The position numbers and the translations under genes were made by a program. Below the pieces are notes generated by a model, which saw nothing but the letters and a program-made list of their open reading frames with translations, did not search any database and was not told the origin of the DNA. Source: Aulosira sp. FACHB-615 (GTDB lineage: Bacteria; Cyanobacteriota; Cyanobacteriia; Cyanobacteriales; Nostocaceae). Taken from it: a stretch of DNA of 64,000 nucleotides. Position 1 is the stretch's first letter; every line of letters starts with the position of its first letter. Below, piece after piece: positions 45,286 to 54,986 of the stretch. The DNA lies in assembly GCF_014698045.1 (NCBI RefSeq), contig NZ_JACJSE010000005.1, forward strand, positions 1 to 64,000. The letters run 5' to 3'.

Positions 45286-46776
45286 ATGAAGAGAATAATC
45301 CTTTTAAATTGGCGCGTAATGACTCTGGCTGAAACTCCCAACCAAGAAAATTCTCTTAATCCTTTGCTCACCCTCAACTACGAACCAGCCTTAGAATCTT
45401 TGGGTGATGATTACTACGACGAAGTAGCAGCAGAGGAATTCCCCCAACATATTTTGCGTTGGCGGAATGATGCACTGTTATCTGATTTAGGGCTAAATCC
45501 TCCAGCCGTGACCGATGAGGATTTTATTACCGCCTTTGGCAAATTTCAAGGACGCAAACCTTTATTAGCACTACGCTATCACGGTTATCAATTTGGTACC
45601 TATAACCCGCAACTAGGCGATGGTAGAGGCTTTCTCTACGGTCAAGTCCGCGCTACTAACGGCGAATTATACGATTTCGGGACTAAAGGTTCTGGTAGAA
45701 CACCTTACTCTCGTGGTGGCGACGGAATGCTGACACTCAAAGGCGGGGTGCGGGAAGTTTTAGCAGCCGAAGCCTTACATCAAATGGGAGTTCGTACCTC
45801 ACGCTGTCTCAGTATGATTGAAACTGGTTTATCTTTGTGGCGTGGTGATGAACCTTCCCCCACCCGTTCCTCAGTCATGGTGAGAATGAGTAGTTCTCAC
45901 ATTCGCTTTGGTACGTTTGAGCGATTCCATTATTTACAGCGTCCTGATTTAACTCAAAAGCTCTTAGACCATGTAATTGAATATTACTATCGCCACTTAG
46001 TCAATCAAACAGATAAATACGCCTTATTTTATGCAGAGTTAGTCCAGCGAGTTGCTGAACTAGTGGCGCAGTGGATGGCTGCCGGTTTTTGTCATGGTGT
46101 GCTGAATACTGACAATATGTCAATTACTGGGGAAAGTTTTGACTATGGCCCTTATGCTTTTATTCCCACCTACGACCCCTATTTTACTGCGGCATATTTC
46201 GACTATTACAAACGCTATTGTTACGGTTATCAGCCAGGTATTTGTCAATGGAATTTAGAAATGTTGCAAGAACCATTAAAGGCAATTATTGACATAGCTG
46301 ATATGCAAGCGGGATTAGCCAGCTTTGATCATTATTATGGTGCAGAATATCGCCGTTTAATGTTGAAAAAGTTAGGTTTTGAGGAGTTGAATCATCCCGA
46401 AGCTGATGAGCTTTTAGAATTAACAATAAAATTCTTAAAAGAAAGTCAAGTTGGTTATCATCTATTTTTCTTTGAAATGGCTCGGACTTTTTCTGCTAAA
46501 TGGCGAGATGACCCAGCAGGCGTACTTAACAATTCAGAAATTGTACCCACCGCAGATACTTCAGGTATTTTTGATAGTTGGTGCATCCTCTACCATAAAA
46601 TCTTAAATCATTTTGATTTAGATGAAATGGTAAATATAGCCCAGAATCTATCTCAGCACAATCCTCAAACTGTACTACTTAGACCTGTAATTGAATCGAT
46701 TTGGCAACCAATAGTTGAGGCAGATGACTGGCAATCTTTTAGAGATTTAATTGATCAAATTCAAACTAAACAATAG
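45286..46776 (+). CDS. selO: SelO/YdiU protein adenylyltransferase
   Basis: 496 residues of the UPF0061 pseudokinase family that transfers AMP to protein Ser/Thr/Tyr. The signature blocks are FGTYNPQLGDGRGFLYGQV, YDFGTKGSGRTPYSRGGDG, MAAGFCHGVLNTDNMSITG and FDYGPYAFIPTYDP. No selenocysteine or terminal Cys is present. The ATG at 45286 has GAGG four bases away; the ATG at 45319 (MTLAE) is where most relatives begin, so the first 11 residues may not be made. Confidence 0.9.
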   Translation: MKRIILLNWRVMTLAETPNQENSLNPLLTLNYEPALESLGDDYYDEVAAEEFPQHILRWRNDALLSDLGLNPPAVTDEDFITAFGKFQGRKPLLALRYHGYQFGTYNPQLGDGRGFLYGQVRATNGELYDFGTKGSGRTPYSRGGDGMLTLKGGVREVLAAEALHQMGVRTSRCLSMIETGLSLWRGDEPSPTRSSVMVRMSSSHIRFGTFERFHYLQRPDLTQKLLDHVIEYYYRHLVNQTDKYALFYAELVQRVAELVAQWMAAGFCHGVLNTDNMSITGESFDYGPYAFIPTYDPYFTAAYFDYYKRYCYGYQPGICQWNLEMLQEPLKAIIDIADMQAGLASFDHYYGAEYRRLMLKKLGFEELNHPEADELLELTIKFLKESQVGYHLFFFEMARTFSAKWRDDPAGVLNNSEIVPTADTSGIFDSWCILYHKILNHFDLDEMVNIAQNLSQHNPQTVLLRPVIESIWQPIVEADDWQSFRDLIDQIQTKQ

Positions 46777-46782
46777 AAGTAA

Positions 46783-47000
46783 GAATTCAGGAGTCAGAAT
46801 CCAGAAGCCAGAAGGGTTGAAGAATGATGTGAATTATTTGATGAATCAATTTACTAATCTACTAAATACCTCTAAATTATGACTTCTGACTCCTGGGTAC
46901 TGAATACTTACACAGATACAGAAGTCAGAAGTAGTCAAAGTGTTATGACTTATAGTCTAGATAAACCTTGATTTACCAACTTCTGACTCCTGACTTCTTA
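46783..47000. repeat. cluster of GAATTCAGGAGTCAG/CTGACTCCTGAC repeats
   Basis: Several forward and reverse copies (46787, 46870-46890, 46918, 46981) in the 200 bases after selO. They can pair with each other and may act as a terminator. Confidence 0.75.
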
Positions 47001-47038
47001 AACATACACAAGTAAATTTGGCAATCACACCGGATGTT

Positions 47039-47194
47039 ATATAGGAATCCGATTTGATTTCTGAAAAAATCTAAGTAGATGTAGGGTGTGTTAGGCGTAA
47101 GCCGTAACGCACCAAAAGCCTTGGTAGCAGGTGCGTTACGCTATCGCTAACACACCCTACGTATCTGTTCAAAAATCAAATATTAGTCCTATAT
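47039..47194. mobile_element. MITE-like element with nested palindrome
   Basis: Outer ends are inverted copies: ATATAGGAATCCGATTTGAT on the left and, read from the right, ATATAGGACTAATATTTGAT. Inside, 47081-47160 is an 80-base palindrome starting GTAGGGTGTGTTAG, with TAACGCACC and GGTGCGTTA at its centre, and ending CTAACACACCCTAC. Its outer ends match the elements at 58511 and 62431, so the palindrome probably jumped into, or is carried by, such an element. Confidence 0.75.
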
Positions 47195-47787
47195 GTATAT
47201 TGTTATTAATGCTACAGTATTTTCCCAAGTAATGAGGTAGAAAGCTAAGAACTCACTACAAAGATTTATTGTTATGCTTTATTCTTCAAAATATATGAAT
47301 TTAGGTATGATAAATCGGAATAGTCTGGTAAATTATGTAGTAAATATGCTAGACATCAAGACAATTTTTTCATGGATTTTGCGTCTTAACTCTTAAATTT
47401 GCTTTTCATGTTTTACCTTTTAACTTAACAGCAATTATCAAGTTGATAAACTCAATTCACTCAGTTTTATTAGTCAAACTGAGCAAATATATGGTTAATA
47501 ACATGATAGGTGTTGTTGTGAAAATGCCGAGTTTAACAAAAATAAAAAATACTAATTGCGAACAATAAAATTTTGTTAATATTTTTTTATTAAAAATAAA
47601 TCTTTTTATTTACCAGAGGAAAATTCGGTTGTTTCGGACGGAAAAATGTAAGCAAAATTTAATTATTGGATTACAAAAATACAATAAAATTCTATTTTAA
47701 AAAATGTCGATATTGTAAAATAAATATTCATAAATTTTAAAGTAATAATCATTCAAACAAATGCTGAAAGTGCTAGAGGATGAATAA
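47195..47787. other. very AT-rich leader of the hybrid kinase gene
   Basis: About 590 bases with long A and T runs and no recognised element; a 40-codon frame at 47274-47396 lacks a ribosome binding site. A promoter is expected here. Confidence 0.5.
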
Positions 47788-50700
47788 GTGGTTAGGCAGC
47801 ACAGATATCATCAATTTCCAGCAAGAGAAATTTTCAGCAAACGAGAGTTGCTGCCATTCCTAGTGGGGATTGTTGTATCAATTGCAGTATTTGTGCTTTG
47901 GCAGAGGCTAGTGGTTGAAGAGCAATACCATATTCAGCAGATGGTTCAACAACAAGCGATCGCCATTAAAACCGAATTAACTGCCCAAGTAAATATGCGG
48001 ATTTTAGCACTAGAGCGCATGGGAAAACACTGGCAACTGCATGAGGCTTTAGATCGGCAAAATTGGCGAACCGAAGCAGCAGCTTACATACAAGACTTCG
48101 GTGGCTACCAAACCTTGGGATGGATTGATCCATTATTGCGTCTGCAATGGACTGTACCCGAAGTCAGCCATCAAGTTACCAAGACTTTAATAACCAGCCC
48201 AACACCTCAAATCCGCATAGCACTAGAAACAGCACGCAACAGCCGCCAAACAATTTTTACACCGACATTTGAGCTTTTTGAAGACAAGCCAGGATTTTTT
48301 GCATATTTACCCTTGTGGATTGGGGAGCAGTTTGATGGCTTGATTGTGGGGATTTTTCAAGTGCAATCGTTAATAGATGCAATATTGCATTTACCCCAAG
48401 GTTATCAAATTCAAATCTTCGAGAATAGCAAGTTAATTTACGGACAGAATTTTTTACCAACACAGCTATTAGATTGGCAAAAAACAGTTAATTTGGACTT
48501 ATATGGAATCAACTGGCAACTGATAGTTTATCCTTCTTTAGAATTATTAACTAACTTGCGATCGCCACTGCCATTAGTTGTCTTAGTTTCTGGGCTAATC
48601 ATTGCTGGCACATTAACATTATTGATTTATTTTGCTCAGAGTAGTGAACGACGCAATCAGCACATAGCCAGCATCAATCAAGAACTAGCCAACCGCATTT
48701 GTGAGCAGAAAAAAACCGAAATTGCCTTACGCGCCAGTGAAAACCACCTCAGAGAATTGCTGGAAACAGTCAAAGTTATTCCTTGGGAATTTGATATCAA
48801 AACTTGGCGATTTACCTATGTAGGGCCACAGGTAGAAGCTTTATTGAATTATCCCATAGAAGAATGGTACCAAGAAAATTTTTGGCTAAATCATTTGCAT
48901 CCCCATGACCGGGAACAAGCGATGGGAATTTATCAAGAAACTGTAGCTAAGGGAGAAAATCGGGAATTTGAATACCGAATGTTAACCGCCAATGGGCGAG
49001 TTGTGTGGTTGCGAAATATTGTGAATGTGGTCAAGAACATTGGAACCCCCGTGATACTTAGGGGGTTTATGTTTGAGATTACCGATTTAAAGCTTGTAGA
49101 AGAAACCTTAAGATTACGGGAACGTGCTTTAGCGGCGGCCAGTGATGGGATTACAATTGCAGATGCGAGACTGCCCAATCAACCAATTATCTACGTCAAC
49201 CCGGCCTTTGAAATGATCACAGGCTATAGTGCGACAGAAATTATTGGCTATAACTGTGCCTTTTTGCCTGGTACAGACCCCCAACAGCCAGCCATTCAAC
49301 AACTGCAAGCATCGATGAAAACAGGTAAGAGTTGCCAAGTCTTGTTACGGAACTACCGCCAAGATGGCAGCTTATTTTGGAATGAATTGAGTATTTCCCC
49401 AATTCACGATGAGACTGGTAGGCTAACTCATTTTATTGGGATTCACACCGACATTAGCGATCGCAAACAAGCCGAATTAAACCTACAGCGCCAAGCCCTG
49501 ATCTTTGAGAACATGTACGATGGCGTAATCATCACCGATTTAACAGGCAAAATTATCGACTGGAACGGTGCAGCTGAGTGGATGTTTGGCTATAGCAAAG
49601 CGGAAATTTTAGGCAAAACCACCAGTATTTTGTATACACCAGCCGCCTTTGCCAAAGTCATACCCCAGATTTTGCCAGATATTCACCAACATGGCCGTTG
49701 GTCTGGAGAAATTGAATTTATCCGCAAAGATGGCAGTCAAGGCATTTGTGAAACTACAGTTATTTTCTTACAAGATGAGCAAGGCGAACCCATTGCCATT
49801 GTGAGTTTTAACCATGACATCACCGAACGAGTATTAGCCCAACAAGCCTTGCAACGACAATTGCATCAAACACTGCTATTAAAACAAATCACCCAACAAA
49901 TCCGCCAAAGCCTCGATAGTAAAGCCATCTTTGCCACCGCCGCCGTGCAGATTGGCCAAGCATTTCAAGTGGAACGTTGCCTAATTCACGCTTATATAAG
50001 TGAACCTACACCAAATATTCCCTTGGTTGCAGAGTATAATAATTTTCCCACCTACACTTGTCAGGAAACAGTGGAAATTGCTGTCATTGGTAATCCTCAT
50101 ACTGAACAGATGATGCGAGAGGATAAAGCGATCGCTTCTGATGATGTGTACGCTGATCCTTTACTCCAAACTGCCCAAGCAATGTGTCGAGCAATGGACT
50201 TAAAGTCTATGTTAGCAGTCCGCACATCATATCAAGGAGAACCCAATGGTGCGATCGGCTTACATCAGTGCAGCTATTTTCGCCAATGGACAACCGCAGA
50301 AATTGAATTACTAGAAGCCGTCGCCGCCCAAGTCGGCATTGCCCTCGCCCAAGCCCATTTATTAGAACAAGAAACCCGCCAACGCCAAGAACTCTCCCTG
50401 AAAAACTCTGCTCTAGAACAAGCAAAACGTCAAGCCGAAGCCGCCAACCGAGCCAAAAGTGAATTCCTGGCCATGATGAGTCATGAAATTCGCACCCCCA
50501 TGAATGCAGTCATTGGGATGACAGAACTGTTATTAGATACAGACTTAAATCCCCAACAACGCGACTTTGTTGAAACAGTGCATACCAGTGGAGACGCGTT
50601 ACTCACCATCATCAACGATATTCTTGACTTCTCCAAAATTGAATCCGGCAGACTAGAACTCGAAGAAAAACCCTTTGACTTAAAAGCTTGTGTAGAACAA

Positions 50701-52485
50701 GTCATTGACATTCTCGCGCCCAAAGCCGCCCAAAAACAAATCGAGCTAATTTATCTCATCCATCCCCAGGTTCCCACACAAATCATTGGCGACATTACCC
50801 GCTTACGCCAAGTTTTAATGAACTTGCTCAACAATGCCATTAAATTTACCCAACAAGGAGAAGTTGTACTTTCTGTCTACGCCAACCACATAGAAACTCA
50901 AAATCAAGAAACTAGCTGCTCAATTCTCTTTAGCATCCAAGATACAGGTATTGGGATCAGCCCGGAGAAAATGGCAAGGCTGTTTCAACCCTTCACCCAG
51001 GCTGACCCCTCAATGACGAGACTTTATGGCGGTACAGGGCTGGGACTGGTGATTAGCCAGCGCCTAAGTGAGATGATGAATGGTAGTTTGTGGGTGGAGA
51101 GTCGTGGTTGTATTGGTGGTCATCCCGATTCTGGATGGCAGAGTAACAAGCCTGTTTCTGCGACTTCCTTTGATGATGGTTCTACCTTCTACTTCACCAT
51201 TACCAGCAAAATTATTACCGATGACGCATCACGAGAAATCACAACAGCCTTGACTCCTTTGGCTGGTAAGCGGCTGTTAATTGTAGATGCTCATCCTACC
51301 AACAGTAAAATCCTCAGCTTGCAAGTGCAGTTTTGGCAAATGCAAACATATATTGCCGAATCCGGTGAGGCTGCTTTAAGTTTGCTGTCCCAGGGAACTC
51401 AGTTTGATGTTGCCATTCTGGATCTACCCATACCCAATATTGACGGGCTTCAATTAGCACAAACAATTCGGCAACAGCCTGGGGGAGAAAATCTGCCCTT
51501 AATATTATTAACTGCTTTAGGCTCACCAGAAATTAGTCCAGAATTTGATGATCTGGGGTTAGTAGTGTGTTTGACTAAACCAATCAAACAATCCCAACTC
51601 CACTACATTTTGACTCATACTTGTGGCGATCGCTTGCTAACATCTGATACTGCACCTTCTCAGAGTTGCAGGTGTGATGCTTTAGCAAAAAAAGTCCCTC
51701 TCAAGATTTTAGTTGCGGAAGATAGCTTGGTAAACCAGAAAGTAGCAATATTGATGTTGCAAAAAATGGGCTACCAAGCAGATGTGGTAGCAGATGGGCG
51801 CGAAGTGATTCAAGCCTTACAACATCAACCCTATGATGTAGTGTTGATGGATATTCACATGCCAGAAATGGATGGACTAGAAACCAGTAAAATTATTTCT
51901 CAGCAATGGGCAGCGAGTGTTCGTCCTTATATTATTGCAATCACAGCCAACGCGATGCGCGGCGATCGCGAAGCTTGTTTGGCGGCGGGAATGAATGATT
52001 ACATCAGCAAGCCCATACAAATGGCAGAGTTAGTCCAAGCCCTGAGTAAATGTCAGCCGAGCGCGTTGATCAAAGCACCAAAACAAATCCAAAATTTCAG
52101 CCCCCGCCAACCCAAAACACCAAATTTAGTAATATCTGCAATTGATCACAAAGTTTTACAGTCTTTGCGTCAGATGTTAGCAGGAGATCAGGCGGCATTA
52201 CAGGAACTTCTGCACTGTTATTTTTCCGAAGCCCCCAAACTCATCCAAGAAATTCAAGCATCTGTAGTAGCTGAAGATGCCGAAACTTTGTGGAAAACTG
52301 CTCACAAACTCAAGTCTAGTAGTGCTTCTGTGGGCGCAACTAATCTTAGCAAACTGTGTAAGCAGTTAGAGGCTAAAGGCAGAAGTCATGATTTTTCAGG
52401 ATGTGCAGACATCTTGTCACAACTTCAGCAAGAGTATGAGCAAGTCAAAACAGAATTGCAATTAGAACTGGAGGCGGGATCGTGA
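47788..52485 (+). CDS. CHASE-PAS/LOV-GAF hybrid histidine kinase with two REC and Hpt
   Basis: 1565 residues. Order: membrane segment (24-40), periplasmic CHASE-like domain (about 55-250), membrane segment (263-283), PAS, a LOV-like PAS (about 445-560; GYNCAFLPGTD with Cys490, NYRQDGSLFWNELSISPI), PAS, GAF (about 705-865), HisKA (MMSHEIRTPMNAV, His899), HATPase (LMNLLNNAIKF, DTGIGIS, GGTGLGLVIS), REC1 (about 1163-1280), REC2 (KILVAEDSLVNQ, VVLMDIHMPEMDG), Hpt (TAHKLKSSSASVG, His1506). All phospho-relay residues seem present. It should pass phosphate to the REC-GGDEF partner, whose gene overlaps it by four bases. GTG start with AGAGGA upstream. Confidence 0.92.
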   Translation: MVRQHRYHQFPAREIFSKRELLPFLVGIVVSIAVFVLWQRLVVEEQYHIQQMVQQQAIAIKTELTAQVNMRILALERMGKHWQLHEALDRQNWRTEAAAYIQDFGGYQTLGWIDPLLRLQWTVPEVSHQVTKTLITSPTPQIRIALETARNSRQTIFTPTFELFEDKPGFFAYLPLWIGEQFDGLIVGIFQVQSLIDAILHLPQGYQIQIFENSKLIYGQNFLPTQLLDWQKTVNLDLYGINWQLIVYPSLELLTNLRSPLPLVVLVSGLIIAGTLTLLIYFAQSSERRNQHIASINQELANRICEQKKTEIALRASENHLRELLETVKVIPWEFDIKTWRFTYVGPQVEALLNYPIEEWYQENFWLNHLHPHDREQAMGIYQETVAKGENREFEYRMLTANGRVVWLRNIVNVVKNIGTPVILRGFMFEITDLKLVEETLRLRERALAAASDGITIADARLPNQPIIYVNPAFEMITGYSATEIIGYNCAFLPGTDPQQPAIQQLQASMKTGKSCQVLLRNYRQDGSLFWNELSISPIHDETGRLTHFIGIHTDISDRKQAELNLQRQALIFENMYDGVIITDLTGKIIDWNGAAEWMFGYSKAEILGKTTSILYTPAAFAKVIPQILPDIHQHGRWSGEIEFIRKDGSQGICETTVIFLQDEQGEPIAIVSFNHDITERVLAQQALQRQLHQTLLLKQITQQIRQSLDSKAIFATAAVQIGQAFQVERCLIHAYISEPTPNIPLVAEYNNFPTYTCQETVEIAVIGNPHTEQMMREDKAIASDDVYADPLLQTAQAMCRAMDLKSMLAVRTSYQGEPNGAIGLHQCSYFRQWTTAEIELLEAVAAQVGIALAQAHLLEQETRQRQELSLKNSALEQAKRQAEAANRAKSEFLAMMSHEIRTPMNAVIGMTELLLDTDLNPQQRDFVETVHTSGDALLTIINDILDFSKIESGRLELEEKPFDLKACVEQVIDILAPKAAQKQIELIYLIHPQVPTQIIGDITRLRQVLMNLLNNAIKFTQQGEVVLSVYANHIETQNQETSCSILFSIQDTGIGISPEKMARLFQPFTQADPSMTRLYGGTGLGLVISQRLSEMMNGSLWVESRGCIGGHPDSGWQSNKPVSATSFDDGSTFYFTITSKIITDDASREITTALTPLAGKRLLIVDAHPTNSKILSLQVQFWQMQTYIAESGEAALSLLSQGTQFDVAILDLPIPNIDGLQLAQTIRQQPGGENLPLILLTALGSPEISPEFDDLGLVVCLTKPIKQSQLHYILTHTCGDRLLTSDTAPSQSCRCDALAKKVPLKILVAEDSLVNQKVAILMLQKMGYQADVVADGREVIQALQHQPYDVVLMDIHMPEMDGLETSKIISQQWAASVRPYIIAITANAMRGDREACLAAGMNDYISKPIQMAELVQALSKCQPSALIKAPKQIQNFSPRQPKTPNLVISAIDHKVLQSLRQMLAGDQAALQELLHCYFSEAPKLIQEIQASVVAEDAETLWKTAHKLKSSSASVGATNLSKLCKQLEAKGRSHDFSGCADILSQLQQEYEQVKTELQLELEAGS

Positions 52486-53465
52486 CAACCATCTTTCAAA
52501 AAAACCAATCTCTAGTTTTGATTGTTGACGATGAACCGTTTATCCGTACCCAACTACGACTAGCTTTAGAGCGAGAAGGCTATCAAATCGCCGAAGCCCG
52601 TGATGGTGTAGAAGCATTAATCTTGTTTGAGCAACTGCAACCCCAAATAGTATTACTAGATGCCATTATGCCCGGTATGGACGGATTTGAGTGTTGTCTG
52701 CGGTTGCAATCTTTCGAGCCAGGCAAGCATACACCAGTATTAATGATTACGGGGTTGGAAGATCAAGAATCAGTTGATCATGCCTTTGATGCAGGTGCAA
52801 TTGATTATGTGACTAAACCAATTCACTGGCCTGTGTTGCGCCAACGAGTCAAACGCTTGATTAAACAATCTCAGCTACAACAACAACTCGAAGCCGCTAA
52901 CCAAGAATTACAAAGACTAGTCACAATTGACGGTTTAACTCAAGTTGCCAGTCGGAGAAAGTTTGAAGAATATTTTTCCCAAGAGTGGCAGCGAATGGCG
53001 CGGGAGCAATTACCGTTATCTTTGATTTTATGTGATGTGGATTACTTTAAATCTTACAACGATACCTATGGACATCGGGCAGGCGATCGCTGTCTACAAA
53101 AAGTAGCACAAGCTATCAAAGAAAGTGTGAAACGCCCCGCCGATTTAGTCGCTCGTTATGGTGGGGAAGAATTTGCTGTGATTCTACCCAAAACCGAGAT
53201 GCAGGGAGCCGCAATTTTGGCAGACAAAATTTGCTCCGTGGTGCGGCAGTTGGCAATTCCCCATTGCAATTCCCAAGTTAGTGCTTATGTAACCATTAGT
53301 GCTGGTGTCGCCGAGGATATCCCTCAACCTGGTTCTGACTTTCAAGATATAATTTCTGCCGCCGATCGCGCTTTATATCAGGCCAAAATCGAAGGACGCG
53401 ATCGCTTTCGCCAGTCTACCAAGCAAGTATCTGCTAATTTTTCGCTGCCTCGTTGGGGTGCATGA
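52482..53465 (+). CDS. REC-GGDEF diguanylate cyclase
   Basis: 327 residues. The receiver domain (about 10-130) has VDDEPF, IVLLDAIMPGMDG with the phospho-acceptor Asp, and DYVTKPIHW. The GGDEF domain (about 150-320) has DGLTQVASRRKF, DVDYFKSYNDTYGHRAGD and ARYGGEEF, so the catalytic A-site motif is GGEEF and active. It would make cyclic di-GMP when phosphorylated. Its GTG overlaps the kinase TGA in GTGA, so the two are translated together; the kinase is the obvious phospho-donor. Confidence 0.93.
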   Translation: MTTIFQKNQSLVLIVDDEPFIRTQLRLALEREGYQIAEARDGVEALILFEQLQPQIVLLDAIMPGMDGFECCLRLQSFEPGKHTPVLMITGLEDQESVDHAFDAGAIDYVTKPIHWPVLRQRVKRLIKQSQLQQQLEAANQELQRLVTIDGLTQVASRRKFEEYFSQEWQRMAREQLPLSLILCDVDYFKSYNDTYGHRAGDRCLQKVAQAIKESVKRPADLVARYGGEEFAVILPKTEMQGAAILADKICSVVRQLAIPHCNSQVSAYVTISAGVAEDIPQPGSDFQDIISAADRALYQAKIEGRDRFRQSTKQVSANFSLPRWGA

Positions 53466-53467
53466 TA

Positions 53468-53572
53468 TTTGTGGGAAGGCAGGAGGCAGGAGGCAGGGGG
53501 ACAAGGGGGACAAGGGGGACAAGGAAGCAAGATTTCTACCTTGTCTCCCCCCTCTACCTTGTCTACTCCCAC
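53468..53572. repeat. palindromic GGGGGACAAGG / CCTTGTCTCCCCC repeat
   Basis: GGAGGCAGGAGGCAGG followed by three GGGGGACAA units and, 30 bases on, the complementary CCTTGTCTCCCCCC and CCTTGTCTACTCCC. It fills the gap between convergent genes and can form a strong hairpin, probably serving as terminator for both. Confidence 0.8.
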
Positions 53573-54616
53573 TCAGCACTCAGTTTGGTAAACTGCACCA
53601 AAAGTCCGATCTGGACAAATTTCAATTACCACATCAGCAACTGAAGGCGATCGCAGCATCGGTTTGAGGAATAATTCTGGATGGAGCGATCGCCAAAAAT
53701 AGTTGACAAATTCTTCAATTTGTGAGTCACTCATTCCCGATTTACCAGCCGCTACCATCTGTTGTTCTGCTTGTTTGCGCCATTCTAAGGAACTGCGATA
53801 ATCGGTAGGATACAACAAAATCAAGCTATCTAAGCAATCCCACAATGGCAGATAATTGCTCAGTTGCTGATTCATGTCACGAGCAAATGCTTTGTCTGCA
53901 TCGGTAATTATTGGTGGTGGCGTAATTTCAAAGGCTTTGGGGTCGATAGGTCGGACACCAACAAACCAACCTTCAAATAATACGATATCTATATTGGTAA
54001 CAATTTCGGCAGTGGTGCGATCGCCTGCACCAGCATAAAGGGATTTATCAAACCGGGGAACCGTAACAGAAGTTTCGCCTTGACGAATTTGTTCTAAAAC
54101 ATTTAAACCCAAATCTACATCATGGGTTCCTGGAGGCCCCCGCCAAATCAAGCGGGGGTCTTGCTGTAATAAAATTAGGCGATCGCTATAAGTTTTATAT
54201 AAGTCATCTAACGACCAACTTAAACTGCGGTATCCCAACTGCTGGAGAATCAAGGATAAAACTTGGCACATAGTAGTTTTGCCTGTACCTTGGACTCCTA
54301 AAATTCCTTGAATCAAAGGACGGTTGAGGCTTTGACGGTGTGCGGCTAATTTCATTCCCAGAGGTAGCCATAAATCCCACAACACCGCTAACATGGCTTC
54401 ATAGTCGGCACGCAAGTTAGTTTGGTAAAATTGCCGAAAATCTGGCAGTACAGATTTGAGTAACTGCGATCGGGCTTGGATCATCACATCCACATTTGCT
54501 GATGTGATCCCAAATGCTTTCGCCCTTGAAATATCAGCTAGTGCTGCGGCTTTTGCTTGCTGCCAAGTTGATTCTGAGACCTCCTCTGCTATAATCTCCC
54601 CCAACCAAGAATACAT
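53573..54616 (-). CDS. glyK: D-glycerate 3-kinase (GLYK type)
   Basis: 347 residues. GILGVQGTGKTTMCQ (about 104-118) is the P-loop, SLDDLYKTYSDR the family motif, and LFEGWFVGVRPI, WRGPPGTHDVDLG complete the plant/cyanobacterial glycerate kinase pattern. It converts D-glycerate to 3-phosphoglycerate, the last step of photorespiration, in the cytosol. GAGGA 9 bases before the ATG decides the start. It is followed on the same strand by nothing and preceded by ycf20 (38 bases), possibly co-transcribed. Confidence 0.88.
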   Translation of the reverse strand: MYSWLGEIIAEEVSESTWQQAKAAALADISRAKAFGITSANVDVMIQARSQLLKSVLPDFRQFYQTNLRADYEAMLAVLWDLWLPLGMKLAAHRQSLNRPLIQGILGVQGTGKTTMCQVLSLILQQLGYRSLSWSLDDLYKTYSDRLILLQQDPRLIWRGPPGTHDVDLGLNVLEQIRQGETSVTVPRFDKSLYAGAGDRTTAEIVTNIDIVLFEGWFVGVRPIDPKAFEITPPPIITDADKAFARDMNQQLSNYLPLWDCLDSLILLYPTDYRSSLEWRKQAEQQMVAAGKSGMSDSQIEEFVNYFWRSLHPELFLKPMLRSPSVADVVIEICPDRTFGAVYQTEC

Positions 54617-54653
54617 CGATAATTTTCCTCAAAAGCAGCAATGACCAATTTTT

Positions 54654-54986
54654 CTATGAGCCTAACTTGAAGGCTTCGACAAACAAACTGTAGGTAAAAC
54701 CCACCTTGAGAGTATTTAGAGAATCTACCCAAAGCGCCCTTCTGCTAAACAAGCCCCGACTGTAAAATATTCGGCTAGTAACCTCGGTTAACATCACTAG
54801 AAACGCTGCAACAAAAATATCTAATTCTGCTTTTTGTCCTGCTATTGTCGAAATAGCTGTTCCTAGAAAAAAGCCAAACAAAAAACTAATAATTAGTAGC
54901 GACAATCTACGCCAAGGATTCCGAAATATTTGGCTGAGACTACTAGCAATAGCATCTAGTAAATTATTAATTCGTGTATTTTGCAT
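54654..54986 (-). CDS. ycf20: Ycf20 (DUF565) membrane protein
   Basis: 110 residues with about three hydrophobic segments. RNPWRRLSLLIISFLFGFFLG and AELDIFVAAFLVMLTEVTSRIFY and the end GFTYSLFVEAFKLGS are the Ycf20/DUF565 pattern, found in cyanobacteria and plastids; plant members are tied to thermal dissipation of light energy, but the mechanism is unknown. It is 38 bases before glyK. Confidence 0.88.
   Translation of the reverse strand: MQNTRINNLLDAIASSLSQIFRNPWRRLSLLIISFLFGFFLGTAISTIAGQKAELDIFVAAFLVMLTEVTSRIFYSRGLFSRRALWVDSLNTLKVGFTYSLFVEAFKLGS

Noticed and set aside
47274..47396. 40-codon frame in the leader of the hybrid kinase
   Set aside because: No ribosome binding site, and Asn/Ile-rich composition matches the AT-rich background.
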